A stretch of DNA of 64,000 nucleotides from a virus: IMG/VR virus record IMGVR_UViG_3300013094_000019, positions 85,681-149,680 of that record; one strand, 5' to 3'. The stretch's first letter is position 1, and every line of letters starts with the position of its first letter. The notes beneath the pieces were generated by a model. It did no database searches, was not told where the DNA came from, and saw nothing but the letters and a program-made list of their open reading frames with translations. This document shows, one piece after another, positions 1 to 10,566 of the stretch. The position numbers were made by a program, and so were the translations under genes.

Positions 1-2
1 AG

Positions 3-3000
3 GCAACAGTTACAAACATCAGTGCAACAACCATCACAGCAGCATCGACCGCTAACTTAGTAGTTGGTATGCCTATTGTGTTTACTGGTTCTACATTTGG
101 CGGTGTAAATGCATCAACAACATACTATGTGGTTAGCATTGGCGGCAGTACAACATTCAGTGTAAGTACAACTTATAACGGATCTGCAACTAGCTTCTCA
201 GGCGGAAGCGGATCTATGGTTGCACAGTTAAGCTACAATTCAGCAAAATGCGAACGAGACACTGGCATTATTGTCGATGCAGTTATATATGACCTAGGCC
301 ATGGTGGTACTGCTAAAACTACAGCAGCCGCACTATCATATTTCAGCGGCGTTAGCACATTTATAACAACAACTTTAAGTTACCAAGTAAAACAAAGTGC
401 AGGCGGATATGCATATCTAAGCACTTTAATTGGTAATGTATTGGCCAATACTGCGCCAACAAACAACTATCAATCGTTAAACGGAATTAGTGTAGGCAGT
501 CGTGCAATTCAAAATACTACAACAGGATATACCGCAGAAACTGGTAGTACTACAATTTCACAAAACCTAGTAGGCATTATCACCACTGGACTATTAGCAG
601 GTACAACTACAGCTATACCAGTAGCATTAAATCCAAATACAACTATCAGCGTAAAAACCGGCACATACAACGAAGTGTTGCCAATCAACTTACCAACCTA
701 TACAGCAATAGTAGGCGACGAATTGCGCTCAACCGTAATTCAACCATATGCAGCTGACCCAGTATTGACATCTGTTACCAATAAAAATGCCAGCGCATTA
801 AATCGTATCAAGTCATTACTACCAAGTTTGATCAGCAATACCACTATTACTCCTACTAGCGGTAATACAGCAACACAAGTTACTACATTGCCAGCAGGCG
901 ATGTTGGTAGTTATTCTGCATTAACATTAACTGCTACTGCTACTACTAGCGGATCACCTGGTTATGTAACAACTGCAAGCACTGCGGCGTTAACTGTTGG
1001 CACACCGGTAGTATTTGCCAGCTCGTTTGGTGGCATTACAGGTGGAACAACATATTATGTTAACACTGTAATTAATACTACAACATTCTCTATTACTAGT
1101 GCAACTCCAGTAACTAATCAATCATCGGCAGTTTCATTGACTAACACTACTTCACAAAATGTGTCATTTACATATGGTACAAGTGCTGTTTCAAGTGTAG
1201 TCAATAACGCATCTACATTGATTAGTTTGTTAAATGCAGGTACAGGCACATTAAACAGTTATGTTTTACCATGGCCTGTAAACTATAACACATCGTCATT
1301 GACTAACACAGCGTATGCTTCAACTGGAAATGCCACAGGAAATACTGCAAACTACGGCGACGGTGTAAAACAAATTTTACAAAACTACACATTTATCAAA
1401 GCCGATGTTGCACAATATTTCCAAAACAACTATTCAAGTGTTTGGACAGGATTAGGATCATCAGGGCAAACCAACTTCCAAACACAAATTGGATTTATTT
1501 TAGATGCTGTGGTTTATGATATGATCTATGGTGGTAATACACAAAGTATTATTGCAGGTAGCGCATACTATTCATACTACAATTTAACTATTTCATCAGC
1601 ATCAAAAGCAGCATATCTTGCAAGTTTGACATTCTTACAATCAGAAATTGCAAACATTGTAACTAAAACTGCTATTACTGCCCAAAGCGGTAATGCACAA
1701 TCGCAAGTAACAACAGGTACTGCTGGTAGTGCAGGTGCAGGAACATTTGCAACAGCCTGCGTAGCAGTGATCAATACATGGATTAACACTGGCGCAGCTC
1801 CTTCAACAGTTACACCGTATACAGGCTCATCAACAGCTATACTACAAACAAGCTTCACAAACTTACAAGCAGCTCGCTCACAGATTCAATTAGACGGAAG
1901 TGCATGGGTACAAAAGTACTATCAATCACTAAATTTTGTAGTTGCAACTTGCCAACGAGACATTGGCTATATTGTTGATGCATTAAGTTATGACTTAGTG
2001 TTTGGCAGCAACTTTGCTACGCAAATTGTCAACCGTAGATACTATGCTTATCTATTTGGATTTACAAATACATCAGCTCAAACAGTTATTTCTAGCCAAC
2101 TAACAGCTGAACTAGGCATGATTAACTTCTTAGCCTATAAAGCCAAGACCATTGCGGCTAGTGGTGCAGTTGCACAAGCTAGCTCATTAGTTGACGATAT
2201 TAATAACTTTATGTCAAATGGTGGTTCAATCAGCGGATACACTACACAAGTTGCTGGGCAAACAACATATAATAATACCTTAACTACTATTAACGGTGCT
2301 GAAATCATTCGTGCTAACATTCCGTTCTTGAAAGCTGAATCTACAGCATGGTTAACTGCTAACTTTGGTGGAACTGTAAGTAGTTTAGCTAGTTCAGGTA
2401 ATGTAGTTAATACTAGTGCAGCACACAATTTAACAGTTGGCGACAGCGTACAATTTACAGCTAGTCCAATAACAATCACTGCTACTGCAACAACGGTGTC
2501 AACAGACGGTACAAGACCGAATCAAATTACCGTTAACTCTACAACTGGTCTAGTTACCGGAGCTCCAATTGTGTTTTCAGGTACAACATTTGGTAATATT
2601 GTAGCAGGTACTACATATTATGTTTCAACTATACCTGACAGCACACATATTACTGTGAGCAACACAGGCGGAGGTTCTGCGTTCCAGTTAATAACTGCAT
2701 CTGGTACAATGACCGGTACTGCTACTTCGATTGTTGGCAATTTAGTTTCTGGAACAACTTATTATGTAATGACAGTGCCGTCAAGTACATCGTTTACAGT
2801 TAGCACAAGTCCAACTTTTGCTGTAACAGCAACAGCAACGGCAGTAACAACAAACTATGTAACAGTCTATTCAACAACTAACTTAGCAGTTGGTCAAACT
2901 GTTGTGTTTACCGGTAGTTTAGGTGGTATCACATCTGGTACAACATATTACATTACCAACATTATCACTCAAAGCACTAATGGTTCTGGAGTAATTACTT

Positions 3001-6000
3001 TAAGTACTTCAGCAGGCGGGTCAAGCATAACATTGTCGGCAGCGACTGGCAGTATTACTGGTACAGCAACTAATGGAACCGTGTTTACCATAACAACTGT
3101 AGCAAGTCCTGCAATGACTGTTGTATATACATTTAGTGTAGCATTTGCACAAAGTGATATTGGTTATTTCTTAAATGGTATTATTTACGATTTGCAGTAC
3201 ACCGGTAATTATAGAAGCTTGCGCTATGCACAAGTGTTATACAATTCTATCAATGGTTCACAAACAAGCAACATGTTCTTAGTTCGTAACGCTTCTGGAT
3301 TAAGAAATTGTACTTTAAATGGACTAATAGGAACATTAACTGCAGCCAATAGCTATGGCACAAAACGCCCAACAGCTGGTGCGTTTGTATCACTTGATCC
3401 AGGATTTGGACCATGGGACTCAAATGCATGGGTGAATACACGCTCACACTACAGTCAAAACGTTACTATGTTTGGTACAGCATGTACTGGTGCTAAGATT
3501 GATGCATCGTTACATGCAGGCGGTAATAAGTCAATGGTTAAAAACGACTTTACTACAATTTTATCAGATGGTATCGGTGTGTGGTGTACAGGATCTGGCT
3601 CATTAACTGAACTAGTTTCAGTGTTTAACTACTATGGATACTCGGGTTACCTTGCAGAACTAGGCGGTCGTATCCGTGCTACAAACGGTAATAGTTCATA
3701 TGGTACATACGGTGTTATTGCAGAAGGTGTTGACACATATGAAACTCCACTTTATGCTAACTTAAACAATCGTGCTAACCAAGCATATATTACAAACACT
3801 GTAACAGATGCAGCAAACGCAATTTATCGTGTAGAATATGCAAATGCTGGTACAGCATATTCAAATGCAGCCTATGTGATTAACGGCAGTGGTTTTAATG
3901 CAACTGCTATTGGTGACGAATATCGCGATGCTGCTGTATATGAAACTCGTTTAATTGACCTTAACAACGGTAACGGTTATGGCGGTGCTGGATATATCAC
4001 AGCCGCTAATACTTCACAAGGTAGTAACAGCAATAATTACAGCATTGTAATTGCCGCAGCTGATACAGGCTTAAGCAATACATACACCGGAATGAGAGTA
4101 TTGTTAACTGCTGGTTCTGGTGTTGGACAATACGGTTACATTTACAACTATAACAGCGGTACTAAATCTGCGCTGATTGGCAAAGAATCGTTTACTACTT
4201 TGACTATTACTGCTACTACACAAGGTACTCCATCAACTGTTACAGTGGCTAGTACAGCAACTTTATATGTTAACATGCCATTCTATGTGGCTTCCACAGT
4301 TGGCGGACTAACTGTTAACACTGTGTATTTTGTACAGGCAATTGCTAGTGCAACGACATTTAATGTGGCAACATCAAGTGGTGGTGCAGCACTAACTACA
4401 GCAATTACAACAACTACTGCACAGTCAGTATCATTATATGCCGCAGGTTGGGATCATGTTGTTCCTGGAACAGCAATAGCATCATCTTTAAACTTGACTA
4501 CAACATACATTATTGAACCTCGTATTTCATATACTGCTCCTGGATATGCTGCAACTAGCAGAACATTGCCAGCATCAGCAACATGGAAAGCTGCGACATT
4601 TGCATCCAACAACTATGTTGCCGTAGCAAGCGGTTCAACTAACACTGCATATTCAGTAGACGGAAAATCATGGACAACTGCTGGTGCATTACCAAGCAGT
4701 CAAACATGGACTGATGTTGTTTATGGTGGTGGACAAGGTGCTGCTGCAACAGTAACCGTTGGTGGTTTAGGTGGAGGATCAGCTAGCTTAACAGCAGTAT
4801 TAGGTACTGGTACTAGTGCAGGTCAAGTAGTCAGCGTTACAATTAATGCTGGCGGATATGGATATACTACTACTCCTACCATTGTGTTTAGTGGCGGCGG
4901 CGGCTCTGGCGCTACAGCAACTTGCGCAGTTTTAAACGGTGCAATTACATCAGTTACTGTAACAATTCCAGGCAGCAACTATTCAAGCGCACCTACAGTT
5001 ACAGCTAATACTAGCGTAGTAACAGCAATTACAATGACTACATGGGGTAGAAACTACTCAAGTAATCCTACAGTAACCATTGCAGATCCATTTACTGGTA
5101 GTGCATGGACTTCTAGTGGTACAGCAACATTAAACAACTACTACTACTATGTAACAACTGGGGTTAAGAATTGGTACCAAGCCACTGTTGGCGGAACATT
5201 TACAACAACTGGCCCATCATTTACCAGCGGTTCACAAAGTAACGGTACTGCAACACTAACTTATGTAGGTACAACTGCAATTGGTACACCTACATTAACC
5301 AACACAGGCGTAAGCAGTATTGCAATTTCAACAGCAGGTTACGGATATACAACAACACCGTTGATAACTATAACTGACACAAATGCTAAATTTGTGGCAA
5401 TTTCAGGTGCAAGCACTAATGCCGCATACCAAACTGTTACAGGTCTTGGATTAGGTAGTTCTTGGACAGCTAGTGCAACATCATTACCTGCCAGCAACTT
5501 TGCATCAATTGCTTTTGGTGTCATTACAGCTACACCATTATGGGTAGCAGTCGGTGGTGCATCAAGCGGAACTACCAGTACTGATGGTAGTACTTGGGGT
5601 TCTACAGCACCAGGAACATTAGGTAGCGGTAGCTGGGTAGGCATTGCGTTTGGTGCAGGCGTGTTTGTTGCACTAGCATCAACAGGTGTCACATCAGTTT
5701 ATAACGGTAGCACATGGACCGCAGGCGGAACTATTGCCGGATCATATACTACATTTGTAAGCATAACTTACGGTAATGGTCGTTTTGTTGCAATGGGATC
5801 AGCAGGACAGATTGCATATAGCTTAGACTATGGTACAACATGGACTGTAGCACCAAGTGCTTCAGGTGCATCGACAAGTATCCTAAGCTCAAGCAACACA
5901 TGGACTAAGATTACATATGGTCAAGGATTATTCCTAGCTATAGCACAAGGTACTGTTTGGGCTACAAGTCCAGAAGGTATTAACTGGACTGTTAGAACTG

Positions 6001-7643
6001 CTCCAGGAAGTTCGACAAACTGGGCAGGTGCAACATTTGGCAACATCAACGGTAACCCATTATTTGTCGCTGTCAGCAACTCTAGTGGTACTGTAGCTGC
6101 TAGCGCACACACAGGCGCAACAGCACAGGCTCGTACCAAAGTAGTAAGCAATGCACTAAGTGAGATTCGTATGATCGAACCAGGTAGTGGATACGCTAAA
6201 GGTGCAATTACAACATCTTATGCTCCAGTTACTATGGTTGTAAATAGTTCAAGCGGTAATAACATTACAGTTTCTGCATCAATTAGTGGGGTAGTAGCTA
6301 ACCAACCAATTACATTTGCAAGTAACGTTGGTAGTTTAACTGCTGGTACAATTTATTATGTTGTTTCTGCAAGTGGAACTACACTAACAGTATCAACATC
6401 TGTAGGCGGATCAGCAACATCAGTTGGTACTACATCAGCATTGACTGTAAATGCAACTACACAAAGTATTGTAATTGTTGATCAAGTTGAAAATGCTTAT
6501 GTAAGCCAACCTGTAGAATTCCAAAATGCTACAGCTGCAGGTTTAACAGCTAATACAATTTACTATATTGTACCTGGCAGTTTAAGTGCAACAACCAATA
6601 GTTTTGCAGTATCAACAACAAGTTCAGCAACAGCTGGAACTGCGCTAACTGCTGCCACAAGTATTGGCGGTACATACACTACAGGTCCGATTATTACCAT
6701 AACTGATCCTAACCAAACTATTACAGCACCTACTCGTGTTAGAACAGGTACTGGTGTTCTTGGTAACCCAAGTTTCAGCAACAGAGGTACCAATAATGCC
6801 ACTGCTACAACAACAGTAGCAGGTGACGGATACAGTGACATTTATCAGGCAAGTAACTTTGTTAATGTAACTGGATTGTATTCTGCACCAACAGCGGGTG
6901 CTAACGTCACATTTGCTACTATTACAGGTACAACCAGTTACTACAAACTAGTACAGGTGAATAATTTAGTAGGTTCTTTAGGTAATTATTCAGCAACATT
7001 CCAGATTAACCCTGCATTAAGTGTGTATTTGGCTCCAGCACACGGAACACAAATTACAACACGCCTGAAGTATAGCCAGGTTCGTTTAACTGGACATGAC
7101 TTCTTGTACATTGGTACCGGAAATCAAACAACCACAAACTATCCTAATGTAAACATTGCTTCTGCAATACAGTCAAATCAAACATTAAGTAGTTATGGTG
7201 GTCGTGTGTTCTTTACAAGTACTGACCAAGACGGTAACTTCAACGTCGGTAACTTGTTTGCAGTTCAACAGGCAACAGGTACAGCAACATTGAATGCTAG
7301 CGCATTTAATTTATCAGGTTTACAATCATTGCAATTGGGTTCAGTAAGCGTTGGTACAGGTTCAGCAGTTATTACACAGTTCTCAACAGATCCGTATTTT
7401 ACTGCTAACAGTGACAACATATTACCTACACAACGAGCAATTAGAAGTTACATAACATCACAGATTGGTGGTGGTCAGAGCTCATTAAATGTTAACTCGT
7501 TAACATCGGGTTCGATAAATGTATCAGGAAACACAATTACTAGCACCATACAAGGTACTGGTATTATTGTAAAAGCAAAGATGAACTTTACTGGCGGCAT
7601 AGACGGCGCTCCAGTGGCATTACAGTTCTTCTTCCAAAGATAA
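3..7643 (+). CDS. Giant repeat-built tail fibre/adhesin protein (5' end cut by window)
   Basis: The reading frame is open from base 3, so the gene starts outside the window; an internal ATG lies at 69. The visible part has about 2,546 residues, rich in Thr, Ser, Gly and Ala and poor in charge, typical of beta-structured phage fibres. Three repeat types can be seen. About eight copies of a unit of the form LxxGxPVxFxxxxGGLxxGTTYYV occur near 57, 990, 2545, 2730, 2884, 4262, 6293 and 6500. Four copies of a C-x-RD-x-GYIVDAxxYDL motif occur near 247, 1488, 1948 and 3152. Four Asp-box-like S-x-D-G-x-x-W strands lie between about 4570 and 6110, suggesting a BNR-type propeller split by a Gly-rich unit. 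A segment near 3480-3760 with GGNKSMV and IRATNGN resembles structural proteins of marine T4-like phages. The C-terminal end (DQDGNFNVGNLF) also resembles marine phage fibres. Virion location is inferred; receptor specificity is unknown. Confidence 0.8.
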   Translation, partial: ATVTNISATTITAASTANLVVGMPIVFTGSTFGGVNASTTYYVVSIGGSTTFSVSTTYNGSATSFSGGSGSMVAQLSYNSAKCERDTGIIVDAVIYDLGHGGTAKTTAAALSYFSGVSTFITTTLSYQVKQSAGGYAYLSTLIGNVLANTAPTNNYQSLNGISVGSRAIQNTTTGYTAETGSTTISQNLVGIITTGLLAGTTTAIPVALNPNTTISVKTGTYNEVLPINLPTYTAIVGDELRSTVIQPYAADPVLTSVTNKNASALNRIKSLLPSLISNTTITPTSGNTATQVTTLPAGDVGSYSALTLTATATTSGSPGYVTTASTAALTVGTPVVFASSFGGITGGTTYYVNTVINTTTFSITSATPVTNQSSAVSLTNTTSQNVSFTYGTSAVSSVVNNASTLISLLNAGTGTLNSYVLPWPVNYNTSSLTNTAYASTGNATGNTANYGDGVKQILQNYTFIKADVAQYFQNNYSSVWTGLGSSGQTNFQTQIGFILDAVVYDMIYGGNTQSIIAGSAYYSYYNLTISSASKAAYLASLTFLQSEIANIVTKTAITAQSGNAQSQVTTGTAGSAGAGTFATACVAVINTWINTGAAPSTVTPYTGSSTAILQTSFTNLQAARSQIQLDGSAWVQKYYQSLNFVVATCQRDIGYIVDALSYDLVFGSNFATQIVNRRYYAYLFGFTNTSAQTVISSQLTAELGMINFLAYKAKTIAASGAVAQASSLVDDINNFMSNGGSISGYTTQVAGQTTYNNTLTTINGAEIIRANIPFLKAESTAWLTANFGGTVSSLASSGNVVNTSAAHNLTVGDSVQFTASPITITATATTVSTDGTRPNQITVNSTTGLVTGAPIVFSGTTFGNIVAGTTYYVSTIPDSTHITVSNTGGGSAFQLITASGTMTGTATSIVGNLVSGTTYYVMTVPSSTSFTVSTSPTFAVTATATAVTTNYVTVYSTTNLAVGQTVVFTGSLGGITSGTTYYITNIITQSTNGSGVITLSTSAGGSSITLSAATGSITGTATNGTVFTITTVASPAMTVVYTFSVAFAQSDIGYFLNGIIYDLQYTGNYRSLRYAQVLYNSINGSQTSNMFLVRNASGLRNCTLNGLIGTLTAANSYGTKRPTAGAFVSLDPGFGPWDSNAWVNTRSHYSQNVTMFGTACTGAKIDASLHAGGNKSMVKNDFTTILSDGIGVWCTGSGSLTELVSVFNYYGYSGYLAELGGRIRATNGNSSYGTYGVIAEGVDTYETPLYANLNNRANQAYITNTVTDAANAIYRVEYANAGTAYSNAAYVINGSGFNATAIGDEYRDAAVYETRLIDLNNGNGYGGAGYITAANTSQGSNSNNYSIVIAAADTGLSNTYTGMRVLLTAGSGVGQYGYIYNYNSGTKSALIGKESFTTLTITATTQGTPSTVTVASTATLYVNMPFYVASTVGGLTVNTVYFVQAIASATTFNVATSSGGAALTTAITTTTAQSVSLYAAGWDHVVPGTAIASSLNLTTTYIIEPRISYTAPGYAATSRTLPASATWKAATFASNNYVAVASGSTNTAYSVDGKSWTTAGALPSSQTWTDVVYGGGQGAAATVTVGGLGGGSASLTAVLGTGTSAGQVVSVTINAGGYGYTTTPTIVFSGGGGSGATATCAVLNGAITSVTVTIPGSNYSSAPTVTANTSVVTAITMTTWGRNYSSNPTVTIADPFTGSAWTSSGTATLNNYYYYVTTGVKNWYQATVGGTFTTTGPSFTSGSQSNGTATLTYVGTTAIGTPTLTNTGVSSIAISTAGYGYTTTPLITITDTNAKFVAISGASTNAAYQTVTGLGLGSSWTASATSLPASNFASIAFGVITATPLWVAVGGASSGTTSTDGSTWGSTAPGTLGSGSWVGIAFGAGVFVALASTGVTSVYNGSTWTAGGTIAGSYTTFVSITYGNGRFVAMGSAGQIAYSLDYGTTWTVAPSASGASTSILSSSNTWTKITYGQGLFLAIAQGTVWATSPEGINWTVRTAPGSSTNWAGATFGNINGNPLFVAVSNSSGTVAASAHTGATAQARTKVVSNALSEIRMIEPGSGYAKGAITTSYAPVTMVVNSSSGNNITVSASISGVVANQPITFASNVGSLTAGTIYYVVSASGTTLTVSTSVGGSATSVGTTSALTVNATTQSIVIVDQVENAYVSQPVEFQNATAAGLTANTIYYIVPGSLSATTNSFAVSTTSSATAGTALTAATSIGGTYTTGPIITITDPNQTITAPTRVRTGTGVLGNPSFSNRGTNNATATTTVAGDGYSDIYQASNFVNVTGLYSAPTAGANVTFATITGTTSYYKLVQVNNLVGSLGNYSATFQINPALSVYLAPAHGTQITTRLKYSQVRLTGHDFLYIGTGNQTTTNYPNVNIASAIQSNQTLSSYGGRVFFTSTDQDGNFNVGNLFAVQQATGTATLNASAFNLSGLQSLQLGSVSVGTGSAVITQFSTDPYFTANSDNILPTQRAIRSYITSQIGGGQSSLNVNSLTSGSINVSGNTITSTIQGTGIIVKAKMNFTGGIDGAPVALQFFFQR

Positions 7644-7658
7644 TGGAGATTATATAAC

Positions 7659-7994
7659 ATGGCAACAGGAAGATTAGGCAACACAGCGCCTTCAGCATCA
7701 ACAAACACTTTAGTTTATACCGTTCCGGCTAATAACTATTCAGTGTTTAACGTCAGTTTTACAAACACAAACGCATCAGCGGTTACGGTTAGATTAGCTA
7801 TCAGCAACTCGTCAAGCGCACCGACTACTCAGGAATTTATTGAGTATGGAACTACCATCATTGGTAACGGTGTCTTTGAGCGTACTGGACTAGTTGCAGC
7901 TAACAGCACAAACGTAAGTCCTTATGTCTGGGTATGGGTATCAAACACCGGCGTTAACGTTACTGTTTACGGTATTGAAACAAGTACATCCTAA
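7659..7994 (+). CDS. Small beta-rich fibre-associated protein
   Basis: This 111-residue protein begins MATGRLGNTAPS and is rich in Thr, Ser, Asn and Val, with alternating hydrophobic residues typical of a small beta-sandwich. It sits 15 bases after the giant fibre gene, with a GGAG ribosome-binding site 13 bases before its ATG, and ahead of another fibre gene. Short proteins of this type accompany fibre genes in marine T4-like phages, so a virion decoration or fibre-accessory role is inferred. No catalytic motif is visible. Confidence 0.6.
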   Translation: MATGRLGNTAPSASTNTLVYTVPANNYSVFNVSFTNTNASAVTVRLAISNSSSAPTTQEFIEYGTTIIGNGVFERTGLVAANSTNVSPYVWVWVSNTGVNVTVYGIETSTS

Positions 7995-8001
7995 TATAAT
8001 A

Positions 8002-8009
8002 GATAAATA
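8002..8009 (+). promoter_or_regulatory. T4-late-type promoter octamer GATAAATA
   Basis: GATAAATA lies 19 nt before the ATG at 8029, and an AGGA ribosome-binding site lies between them. T4 late promoters are TATAAATA with no -35 box. The same octamer recurs before many virion genes in this window, which is why it is read as the phage late promoter. Confidence 0.6.
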
Positions 8010-8028
8010 TTAAAAATAGGAAAATAAT

Positions 8029-8961
8029 ATGGCTCGTTACAATACATCCTTGGCATCTACCAGTGTAAGTACTACTACAAATATTAGTACACCAAACTCG
8101 GGAGCATTTACCGAATTAACCGGCACCGCTCCTTATACTGTTACATTGCCAAACCCAACATTGTATCCTGGCCAGACACAGACTTATTATAATGTAAGTA
8201 CCGGTACACTAACACTTAGTACACCGAGTGGAGTATTTGCTGGAGGTGCATCTAGTGGCACCTCCACTCAAACATTCCCAACAGGTACTACTATTACAAT
8301 AGTAAGTGACGGTACAAACTACATTATTCTGAATGAAGATGGCGGCGCACTAGCCGCAACTACTATTTCAGCAACGAGTACTGTTACATTGAGTCCGGCA
8401 AATGCCACAGTTACTATTAGTCCATCAGGAACTGGCACTGTAACAATCAGCCCAGCAACTGCCGGATCTATTAGCAACATGGCCATTAGTGGATCTACTG
8501 GATCTTTTACAACCTTGGGAGCAAGTAGTACTGTTACTTTTACTAGCGGTATGACAGTAAGTGCAGGCAGTTCGAGTTTCCAAGCATTGTCGGCAACAAG
8601 TTTAAGTGGACCATTAACTGGAACTATACAAACTGCATCGCAACCTAATATTACTAGTCTAGGTACTTTGACTAGTTTAGTAGTTGGAAATTCAAGCGCA
8701 TTTTCAATCAACAGCAGTGGACAATGGGCATCAGCTCCTGTGCCAAACAGTTCAGGCGGACAAAGTCTAGGAACATCAAGTTTGCGTTGGGGCACAGTCT
8801 ACACAAACGACTTAGCATTGAGCAATGGTATTGGTGATTACACTATTGTTGAAGGTGAAGAAGATCTGTTTCTGTACAATAACAAAAACGGAAAAGTTTA
8901 TAAATTTTTAACACAAGAAGTGGATCCATCAACAGCTCCACCAAAAGGCGTACAGTTTTAA
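8029..8961 (+). CDS. Tail fibre protein (paralog of the 13739 gene)
   Basis: The first ~110 of 310 residues (start MARYNTSLAST, through FTELTGTAPYTVTLP to the motif DGTNYIILNEDGG) are clearly paralogous to the fibre gene at 13739. The middle is a low-complexity Thr/Ser/Gly/Val region with short beta repeats such as VTISPS, followed by SSLRWGTVYTNDLALSN, a sequence type often found near fibre tips. Unlike its paralog it lacks the S74 chaperone tail and ends in a short charged segment (GKVYKFLTQEVDP). The 3' end overlaps the convergent halogenase gene by 4 bases. A receptor-binding or fibre-shaft role is inferred. Confidence 0.7.
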   Translation: MARYNTSLASTSVSTTTNISTPNSGAFTELTGTAPYTVTLPNPTLYPGQTQTYYNVSTGTLTLSTPSGVFAGGASSGTSTQTFPTGTTITIVSDGTNYIILNEDGGALAATTISATSTVTLSPANATVTISPSGTGTVTISPATAGSISNMAISGSTGSFTTLGASSTVTFTSGMTVSAGSSSFQALSATSLSGPLTGTIQTASQPNITSLGTLTSLVVGNSSAFSINSSGQWASAPVPNSSGGQSLGTSSLRWGTVYTNDLALSNGIGDYTIVEGEEDLFLYNNKNGKVYKFLTQEVDPSTAPPKGVQF

Positions 8962-10472
8962 ACTTTTAATCCGCTAGCAAGCTCATAAGGAAACTGTTTG
9001 TGAAGAATAGTTTCCTTATTTTGCATCATAATCTCATAATTTGTTGGACATTTAGTGTGCTGATACTTGTTATGTTTTAAATAGAAATTAATCAACATGT
9101 CTTTTACCACAGGAGTGTGTATAGGCGTCGGTTTACCTTTGATACCGACACTGTGTAACCAGATGTTCCAGCTGTGATGACCGAATATTAAATAATCATT
9201 TGTGCTTTGAGGTCTTGTTAGATCTTCCTGATGAAGATCTATTTTCATTTGCAGAGTTTCGCTAGGGCGCCAATTAGCACGGACTTGATCCCAGTATACA
9301 CTCGATCTTTGATTATTCATATAATGTAGCCCCACAAAATCAGTGGCATCGTCGTATAACAGTTCTAGTCTATTATTAAAAATATCTCGTTCGGTCTGTG
9401 TGTAAAATAATTTAGATATCATGTTGTGCAATAGGACAACACCGTCGGTGATTAGTGCGAGGCCAGTACTTTCTAAGGGTTCTAAAAATCCACTAGCCAG
9501 TCCTATACTAACAACATTGCCACGCCAATTGCAAGCATTGTATTCTGGTTCCCATTTGATACGATTAAAAACACCAGTCTTTAAACGCTTTTCTCCCCAG
9601 TGTTGTACAAACAAATCAATAGCGCCTTGCTCGTCAAGCAAATCTCTGTTGTAGACCAATCCACTGCCTATTCTTGTCTGAATCGGAGTTTTCCACATCC
9701 AACCATGTTCCATGGCCTGAGCAGTGGTATAAGGTTTCATTTCTGTTTCAGGATTTTCATATTCTACAGGAGTTGCAATGGCCGCATTATTAGGTAAGCA
9801 GTAAGATTTATTAACATACTCACTGCCAGGAAGGGCTCCAGACAACAATCGTTTAAATCCAGTACAATCGATAAACAAATCTGCTGTGACTTCGCCGAGA
9901 TTAGTGACAAATATCTTAGATATTACACCGTCCTCAACTACGACATTTTCAACATTTTCTTGATAATGTTTAATGTGGGGTGCAACTTTTGAACTAACCC
10001 AGTTAGCAAGTTTTACAGCATCTAGGTGAAAGGCCATCTGATCGGCATTGGGGATTTTGTTGTGCAATACGCAAGTATCATAGTCCATCTGCGCTAGTTG
10101 ATAGTATGATTCATCACTGAAATCTGTGTTGTAAAATAGGTCAACTGCTGTGGTAAAGTGATCTTGCTTGGGAGTCTGACTAAATTGATGCCAAATATTA
10201 ATGTCGTTTCCTCGCCAATTAGGACTAAAAATACCGGCCTTGTATACAGCATCTGCAGCCTGCATCCATTCTGCTTTTTCAAATCCACATGATTTTAAAA
10301 ATTTATCAAAGTTTAATATGGTTGCTTCGCCAACTCCTACAGTAGGAATATTTGGGCTTTCAATTAAGGTTAAATTTATCATGGGCAAATTACGCTTGAT
10401 AAATGCCGCTGTAAGCCAGCCAGCAGTTCCGCCTCCTACAATACAAATTTCTTTGACTCGATTCACTTTCAT
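8958..10472 (-). CDS. Flavin-dependent (tryptophan-type) halogenase
   Basis: This 504-residue protein matches the FAD-dependent tryptophan halogenase family (PrnA/RebH type, usually about 530 residues). The FAD-binding GGGTAGW motif is at residues 13-19. The catalytic lysine sits at 78 within VYKAGIF, and the PLEST motif with the catalytic glutamate is at 332-336. The family signature WxWxIP appears as WMWKTP (258-263), with Ile replaced by Thr. Members use FADH2, oxygen and chloride or bromide to make a hypohalous acid that is steered to a substrate; the substrate here is unknown. It is the only minus-strand gene in the 1-20 kb fibre region. An AGGA ribosome-binding site and a late-promoter-like octamer (GTTAAATA) lie upstream on the same strand. 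Family assignment is firm; actual halogenation is inferred. Confidence 0.88.
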   Translation of the reverse strand: MKVNRVKEICIVGGGTAGWLTAAFIKRNLPMINLTLIESPNIPTVGVGEATILNFDKFLKSCGFEKAEWMQAADAVYKAGIFSPNWRGNDINIWHQFSQTPKQDHFTTAVDLFYNTDFSDESYYQLAQMDYDTCVLHNKIPNADQMAFHLDAVKLANWVSSKVAPHIKHYQENVENVVVEDGVISKIFVTNLGEVTADLFIDCTGFKRLLSGALPGSEYVNKSYCLPNNAAIATPVEYENPETEMKPYTTAQAMEHGWMWKTPIQTRIGSGLVYNRDLLDEQGAIDLFVQHWGEKRLKTGVFNRIKWEPEYNACNWRGNVVSIGLASGFLEPLESTGLALITDGVVLLHNMISKLFYTQTERDIFNNRLELLYDDATDFVGLHYMNNQRSSVYWDQVRANWRPSETLQMKIDLHQEDLTRPQSTNDYLIFGHHSWNIWLHSVGIKGKPTPIHTPVVKDMLINFYLKHNKYQHTKCPTNYEIMMQNKETILHKQFPYELASGLKV

Positions 10473-10495
10473 GTTGGGATCCTATATTAACAGCA

Positions 10496-10503
10496 TATTT
10501 AAC
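10496..10503 (-). promoter_or_regulatory. Possible late-type promoter GTTAAATA for the halogenase gene
   Basis: Read on the minus strand, GTTAAATA lies 23 nt before the halogenase ATG, the same spacing as other late octamers here, with AGGA between. It matches only the TAAATA core, so it is a weak call. If real, the halogenase is expressed late, with the virion genes. Confidence 0.35.
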
Positions 10504-10532
10504 AGCTGGAAAACTTGATGATAGTCTAAAGT

Positions 10533-10540
10533 GATAAATA
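10533..10540 (+). promoter_or_regulatory. T4-late-type promoter octamer GATAAATA
   Basis: GATAAATA lies 26 nt before the ATG at 10567, with GGAG between. It would drive the three tandem SITGK paralogs. Confidence 0.55.
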
Positions 10541-10566
10541 GTTATAATACAGCGGAGTACGCATAA

